From an uncultured Collinsella sp. (lineage in GTDB: Bacteria; Actinomycetota; Coriobacteriia; Coriobacteriales; Coriobacteriaceae): 9,452 bases of DNA. This document shows, in pieces, positions 6,285 through 9,452 of this stretch. Location: assembly GCA_902478865.1 (NCBI GenBank), contig CABSNA010000045.1, positions 1-9,452 on the forward strand, in the 5' to 3' direction. The translations under genes were made by a program, and so were the position numbers. Each line of letters starts with the position of its first letter. Positions within the stretch are counted from its first letter, which is position 1. The notes under the pieces are model-generated. The model was not told the origin of the DNA. It saw nothing but the letters and a program-made list of their open reading frames with translations, and ran no database searches.

Positions 6285-6905
6285 TTAGGCCATACGGATG
6301 GCGACGAGACCATTCTTGGCACCCGGGACAGCGCCCTTGACCAAGATGAGGTTCTGCTCGGCATCGATGCGGACAACGGAAAGGTTCTTGACGGTAACGC
6401 GCTCGTTACCCATGTGACCGGCCATCTTGACGCCCTTGAGGACGCGCGCAGGATAGGCGCACTGACCGATAGAACCGGGGTGACGCTGGAAGTGAGAACC
6501 ATGCGTCATAGGACCGCGGCGCTGACCCCAGCGCTTGATGCGACCCTGGAAGCCCTTACCCTTGGAGGTACCGATGACGTCGACTTTCTCGACATCAGCG
6601 AAATCAGCGACGGTGACGACCTCGCCGACCTTGTGCTCCTCGCCGTTCTCGACGCGGACCTCACGAAGGAAACGGACAGGCTCGACGCCAGCCTTGGCGA
6701 AGTGACCAGCCATGGGCTTGTTCACGTTCTTGGCCTTGATGTCGCCGAAACCGATCTGGACGGCGTCATAGCCGTCGGTTGCCTGAGTTTTAACCTGCGA
6801 GACAGCGCAGGGGCCAGCCTGGATGACCGTGACGGGAACGACGTTATCGTTCTCGTCCCAAACCTGGGTCATGCCAATCTTGCGGCCGAGAATCATGCTG
6901 ATCAA
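6285..6905 (-). CDS. rplC: 50S ribosomal protein L3
   Basis: L3, 206 residues, is an early-binding 23S rRNA protein whose loop approaches the peptidyl-transferase centre. Family landmarks are ILGRKIGMTQVWDENDNVVP at the start, GTSKGKGFQGRIKRWGQRRG and MTHGSHFQRHPGSIG in the middle, and VKMAGHMGNERVTVKNL. The start is ambiguous. TTG at 6905 has GGGA seven bases upstream and gives MISMILGRK; ATG at 6896 gives MILGRK but lies 17 bases from any Shine-Dalgarno. I prefer TTG. This is the first gene of the run. The gene normally ahead of it, rpsJ (S10), is absent, and instead there are 449 bases of leader and palindrome. Confidence 0.97.
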   Translation of the reverse strand: MISMILGRKIGMTQVWDENDNVVPVTVIQAGPCAVSQVKTQATDGYDAVQIGFGDIKAKNVNKPMAGHFAKAGVEPVRFLREVRVENGEEHKVGEVVTVADFADVEKVDVIGTSKGKGFQGRIKRWGQRRGPMTHGSHFQRHPGSIGQCAYPARVLKGVKMAGHMGNERVTVKNLSVVRIDAEQNLILVKGAVPGAKNGLVAIRMA

Positions 6906-6925
6906 GATATGATCCCAACTCTCGC

Positions 6926-6977
6926 GTGGTCTTGGGACAATGCGTACACCACCGAGCGTACGCCCCTAGAGGACCAC
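6926..6977 (-). promoter_or_regulatory. Structured mRNA leader hairpin of rplC
   Basis: On the minus-strand transcript GUGGUC (6977-6972) pairs with GACCAC (6931-6926), GGG (6966-6964) with CCC (6936-6934), and GCGUAC (6963-6958) with GUACGC (6947-6942), closing a 10-nt loop. The hairpin ends 20 bases before the rplC TTG. The CCC strand can alternatively pair with the rplC Shine-Dalgarno region (UCCCAA at 6937-6932 with UUGGGA at 6918-6913), which suggests a translational switch. Pairings were worked out by hand; no energies were computed. Confidence 0.55.
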
Positions 6978-7089
6978 TACTTACACGACGTGCTCCCCAG
7001 CCTTGTATTTCGCCCGGACTACCTGACAACCCTATTAAGCAGGCATTTTGTCCAGCCAGAATACTCCCCTGGTTTCACACAGCTGTTTA

Positions 7090-7115
7090 GTATACACGGC
7101 TGCGGGCGTATCCAT
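7090..7115 (-). promoter_or_regulatory. 26-nt conserved leader element, copy upstream of rplC
   Basis: This is the second copy of the element at 5225-5250, with only three differences. On the minus strand it begins ATGGATACGCCCG and ends CAGCCGTGTATAC, followed by TAAAC, which makes TATACT a good -10-like hexamer. It lies 184 bases ahead of the rplC start. One difference changes a C-G pair of the possible 5-bp stem to U-G, keeping it pairable. It is the best candidate for the operon's promoter or start-of-leader region. Confidence 0.55.
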
Positions 7116-7172
7116 CGAGATTCATATTTCACTCACATTGTTTACGCAGGTAAAGTGCGTGGAGTCGCCTGG

Positions 7173-7309
7173 GCTTGGCAGAGGGGCGGCGAAATATATT
7201 AAGTTTGCTGCTCTACAGTCCTGCGCAAGACGGAAAGCACATTAAGTGCTTTCCTTTGCGTGCGGAACTCGCGACAAACTTAATATATTTCGCCGCCCCT
7301 CTGCCAAGC
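7173..7309. repeat. Long nested palindrome with perfect 35-bp arms
   Basis: The left arm (7173-7207) starts GCTTGGCAGAGGGGCGGC and continues AT-rich; the right arm (7275-7309) is its exact reverse complement. Outside the arms, pairing continues imperfectly to 7164 and 7318. The 67-nt spacer has its own hairpin at the centre. The whole folds as one long stem of about 137-155 nt. It lies 45 bases past the histidine phosphatase stop and upstream of the rplC leader. No transposase is encoded and no clear target duplication is seen. It could be a MITE-like element, an unusual terminator or a structured RNA. Confidence 0.9.
7232..7254 (+). terminator. Core hairpin of the palindrome, terminator-like
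   Basis: GGAAAGCAC (7232-7240) pairs with GTGCTTTCC (7246-7254) around ATTAA. Outer bases CGCAA (7224-7228) and TTGCG (7256-7260) can extend the stem. The plus strand has only TTT after the stem and the minus strand has none, so termination activity in either direction is doubtful. Confidence 0.4.
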
Positions 7310-7354
7310 TCGGGAGACGACACGTTGATGTCTGCTAAACCTTGCTCGCTCAGG

Positions 7355-7981
7355 CTAATGACTTTGTTGAGGGTCCACTATTTGCTGGAGGGTGAACTTG
7401 CATTGCATTGGCTCGCCTTCTGCTTGCGGCTTTGCCTCATCGAAATCGAAGATCATGATGGCGCAGTTGGGGAGTTTTGTTGGGAGCTCGAAGCCCTCTG
7501 GGGCTGCGGCCTTGATGAATTGGCGGCTGGCGCTGCCGTGGCTTACTGCTAGTAGGGTTTCGGTGTCCTTAGCACTCATGAGATTGGTGAGGGTGTCTAC
7601 CATGCGTTCTTGCAGCGCGCGGCTTCCTTCTCCTCCGAAGGGGACCAGGTCCTCGCCCGGATCCCAGACGTCGGTGGGAAGGGCATCGTGGGGACCTTCT
7701 TCGAAGGTGCCGTAGCAGCGCTCGATGATGCCTTCGCAGGGCTCGACTGCTGCGTCCGGGCCGAGGAGCTCGCATGCGACGAGCTGAGCTGTGTCCATGG
7801 CTCGGCCTAAGGGTGATGAGACCACTTTGTCGGGGACAACGTCGTGGCCCTTGAGCCATGCGGCTGCCATTCCCGCTTGTCTGCGGCCTAGGTCGGTCAG
7901 CGGTGAATCGCAGCGGCCCTGGACCAGCTTTTTGACGTTGAACTCCGTCTGACCGTGGCGGAGTAGATACAGTTTCTTCAT
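7355..7981 (-). CDS. Histidine phosphatase family protein (phosphoglycerate mutase-like)
   Basis: This 208-residue protein belongs to the histidine phosphatase superfamily, whose members transfer phosphate through a phospho-histidine. The catalytic RHG is at residues 8-10 (YLLRHGQT, with H9 the nucleophile). SSPLGRA gives the second Arg at 60, the acid/base Glu is probably E87 (IIERCYG), and the second catalytic His is H148 (AVSHGSA). These are the full active-site set, so it should be active, but sequence alone does not separate phosphoglycerate mutase, cobalamin phosphatase or broad sugar-phosphatase roles. AAGGGGAG precedes the ATG. It lies 39 bases after the cation transporter gene and probably shares its transcript. 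The long palindrome follows its stop. Confidence 0.93.
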   Translation of the reverse strand: MKKLYLLRHGQTEFNVKKLVQGRCDSPLTDLGRRQAGMAAAWLKGHDVVPDKVVSSPLGRAMDTAQLVACELLGPDAAVEPCEGIIERCYGTFEEGPHDALPTDVWDPGEDLVPFGGEGSRALQERMVDTLTNLMSAKDTETLLAVSHGSASRQFIKAAAPEGFELPTKLPNCAIMIFDFDEAKPQAEGEPMQCKFTLQQIVDPQQSH

Positions 7982-8020
7982 GCTCTCCCCTTCTGCATAA
8001 CCTGCTTTGCCGGCACAGCC

Positions 8021-9175
8021 TTACTCGTGGGTATGTCCTACGTAGTCTTCGTCGATCGTAATCTTGGCAATCGACCTGGGGTATTCCGATTCGACCCGTT
8101 GTGCCAGCGCGTGCTTTACGTCTTCGGCACTCATCTGCAGATCCGAGGGACGCACGCAGTCGAAGATCACGTTGGTGTGCGTAGGACCCGGCACACAGCG
8201 CAAATCGTGAATTGAAAGGCGGCTATCGATCTGTTGGGCCATGGCATTGATGCGTAAACGCATGCTCGCCACCTTAGGGTCGTCGGTCACGATGGGGTCG
8301 TAATGGAGCGTGACAATCATGCCGTCTTCGACCCTAAACGACTGCTCGATGTTATCGAGCGTGTCGTGGCTTTCCAGCGGGCTGGCCTCGGCCGCCATCT
8401 CGGCGTGCGCACTTGCAAACTTCCTGCCCGGGCCGTAGTCGTGAACCATCAAATCGTGAACGCCCAAAACGCCGGGATAGCTCATGATCTTGTCTCGAAT
8501 GTGCTTGACCAGCTTAGGATCGGGCGACTGGCCCAAAAGCGGGCTCACCGTATCTTGAATAAGTTCAAGGCCGCTCCAGCCAATATAGGCGCCAACGGCA
8601 AGGCCAACCCATGCGTCAAGATTGATGTGCGTCACCTGCGAAACAATCGCACATGCCAGCACGGCGCCTGTGGCAAGGACATCGTTCTTGGAATCCTGCG
8701 CGGTCGCATGCAGCGTCTCGGACTCGATACGATCGCCGAGCTTTTGGTTGAGGGCCGCCATCCAGAGCTTTACGACCATCGAAAGCGCCAGGACTGCCAC
8801 CAGGGCAAGCGAGAACTCGACAGGTTCGGGGTGGATGATGCGCTCAAACGAGGACTTGATAAGCTCAAGGCCGATCAGCAGCACGAGCGCCGCCACGACC
8901 AGACCCGAGAGATACTCGTAGCGGCCATGTCCGTAAGGATGCTCGGGGTCGGCCGGCTTGCCCGCCAGCTTAAAGCCCAGCACGCTCACGATATTCGAGC
9001 TGGCATCGGACAGGTTGTTCATGGCATCCGCCACGATCGAAACCGATCCCGAAAACACACCAATTGCGCCCTTCGCAGCGCATAGTGCCACATTGGCGAG
9101 AATACACACCATGCCCGTCAACGTACCCACGCGTGCACGGTCGCCCTGCGCGCGCTTAACAATCCACTCGACCAT
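8021..9175 (-). CDS. Cation diffusion facilitator family transporter, probably manganese type
   Basis: This 384-residue inner-membrane transporter should export divalent metal by proton antiport. Six helices can be placed at about 16-40, 43-70, 88-106, 121-142, 165-182 and 187-205. The transport site is N53xxxD57 in helix 2 (AMNNLSDASS) and D161xxxD165 before helix 5 (QDSKND). From family knowledge, an Asp instead of His in the second site points to Mn(II), possibly Fe(II), rather than zinc. A cytoplasmic CDF domain follows (HDLMVHDYGPG at 240-250, then AHAEM). Residues from about 300 to 384 form an extra C-terminal region ending in a His-containing tail (GHTHE), absent from short forms. The Shine-Dalgarno is weak (GGCGGA). 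It precedes the histidine phosphatase gene. Confidence 0.95.
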   Translation of the reverse strand: MVEWIVKRAQGDRARVGTLTGMVCILANVALCAAKGAIGVFSGSVSIVADAMNNLSDASSNIVSVLGFKLAGKPADPEHPYGHGRYEYLSGLVVAALVLLIGLELIKSSFERIIHPEPVEFSLALVAVLALSMVVKLWMAALNQKLGDRIESETLHATAQDSKNDVLATGAVLACAIVSQVTHINLDAWVGLAVGAYIGWSGLELIQDTVSPLLGQSPDPKLVKHIRDKIMSYPGVLGVHDLMVHDYGPGRKFASAHAEMAAEASPLESHDTLDNIEQSFRVEDGMIVTLHYDPIVTDDPKVASMRLRINAMAQQIDSRLSIHDLRCVPGPTHTNVIFDCVRPSDLQMSAEDVKHALAQRVESEYPRSIAKITIDEDYVGHTHE

Positions 9176-9254
9176 CTACATCCGCCCCCACGGTACTGCC
9201 TATATATCTATTGCTCAAACGGATTGTAGTGTAGCCACTTTGTCCCCCAGATAC

Positions 9255-9287
9255 AAAAAGGCCGCGACCCACACGGGCCACGGCCTT
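9255..9287 (-). terminator. Intrinsic terminator of the partial upstream gene
   Basis: On the minus-strand RNA AAGGCCG UGG CCC (9287-9275) pairs with GGG UCG CGGCCUU (9270-9258) around GUGU, giving a 13-bp stem with two G-U pairs, followed by UUUUU (9259-9255). The same two positions would be A-C mismatches in a plus-strand transcript, so its direction is minus. It lies 38 bases past the stop at 9326 and separates that gene from the transporter. Confidence 0.9.
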
Positions 9288-9325
9288 GGAGCATGGCAAA
9301 GGAATCGTCCTTGTGTCGCACAGGT

Positions 9326-9452
9326 TTACGCGCTTACTTCGGCCACGCTCTTCGAGGTTTCGGGTGAATCGGCTCCGTCCCCCATCGTCTGTCCCTTCGC
9401 CGGCACCACGCCAAAGCAGTAGCTCAGCGCCGCAGACACCGCAAATGCCACA
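9326..9452 (-). CDS. C-terminal end of an unidentified protein (partial)
   Basis: An open frame of 41 codons enters from the right edge on the minus strand and stops at TAA (9326-9328). It reads AFAVSAALSYCFG, then VVPAKGQTMGDG and a polar tail ending KSVAEVSA. The first part is hydrophobic and could be the last membrane helix of a transporter with a short cytoplasmic tail, for example a PTS EIIC component, but this is a guess from 41 residues. Codon use is GC-rich like its neighbours. The terminator placed just downstream in the same direction supports a real gene end. The start lies outside the window. Confidence 0.65.
   Translation of the reverse strand, partial: VAFAVSAALSYCFGVVPAKGQTMGDGADSPETSKSVAEVSA

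Noticed and set aside
9176..9254. Promoter for the CDF transporter
   Set aside because: A TATATA string is present on the minus strand, but the hexamer 17 bases upstream (CTACAA) is a poor -35, so I do not call it.
1..9452. CRISPR array, tRNA, rRNA or attachment site
   Set aside because: No regularly spaced direct repeats, cloverleaf or rRNA signature was seen on either strand.

Overview
The window looks like a contig end from a Coriobacteriia genome, most likely Collinsella or a close relative. This is inferred from the moderately high GC, the style of the ribosomal proteins and the neighbouring genes; no search was run. All real genes lie on the minus strand, so transcription runs from the right of the window to the left.

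Left end (1-1056). Bases 1-43 are not genomic. They are an Illumina Nextera i7 adapter with what I recognise as an 8-base index (N714). The genomic insert starts at base 44 with the 3' remnant of an IS3-family transposase, broken by an internal deletion and frameshift. About 700 bases follow with no convincing gene, only short repeats and GC-rich hairpins.

Centre (1057-7172). A ribosomal protein operon runs rplC, rplD, rplW, rplB, rpsS, rplV, rpsC, rplP, rpmC, rpsQ, rplN, rplX. This is the S10 operon plus the first two genes of the spc operon, tightly packed and with several 0- or 1-base junctions. Two points are unusual. No rpsJ lies ahead of rplC, and the run ends at a strong intrinsic terminator just after rplX, where rplE, rpsN/rpsZ and rpsH would normally follow. 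Three gaps break the packing: 449 nt before rplC, 179 nt before rplB and 118 nt before rplN. The first two carry a shared 26-nt element (23/26 identical), and the rplC leader folds into a hairpin with a possible competing pairing over its Shine-Dalgarno region.

Right side (7173-9452). Between the ribosomal operon and its upstream neighbour sits a long palindrome with perfect 35-bp arms and a smaller hairpin at its core. Upstream are a histidine phosphatase (phosphoglycerate mutase-like) gene and a cation diffusion facilitator with metal-site residues of the manganese type; these two are probably co-transcribed. A minus-strand terminator then separates them from the last 41 codons of an unidentified gene that enters from the right edge.

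The ribosomal genes are ordinary and confidently named. The interest lies in the non-coding sequence (shared leader element, rplC leader, nested palindrome), the truncated operon layout and the adapter contamination at the contig end.
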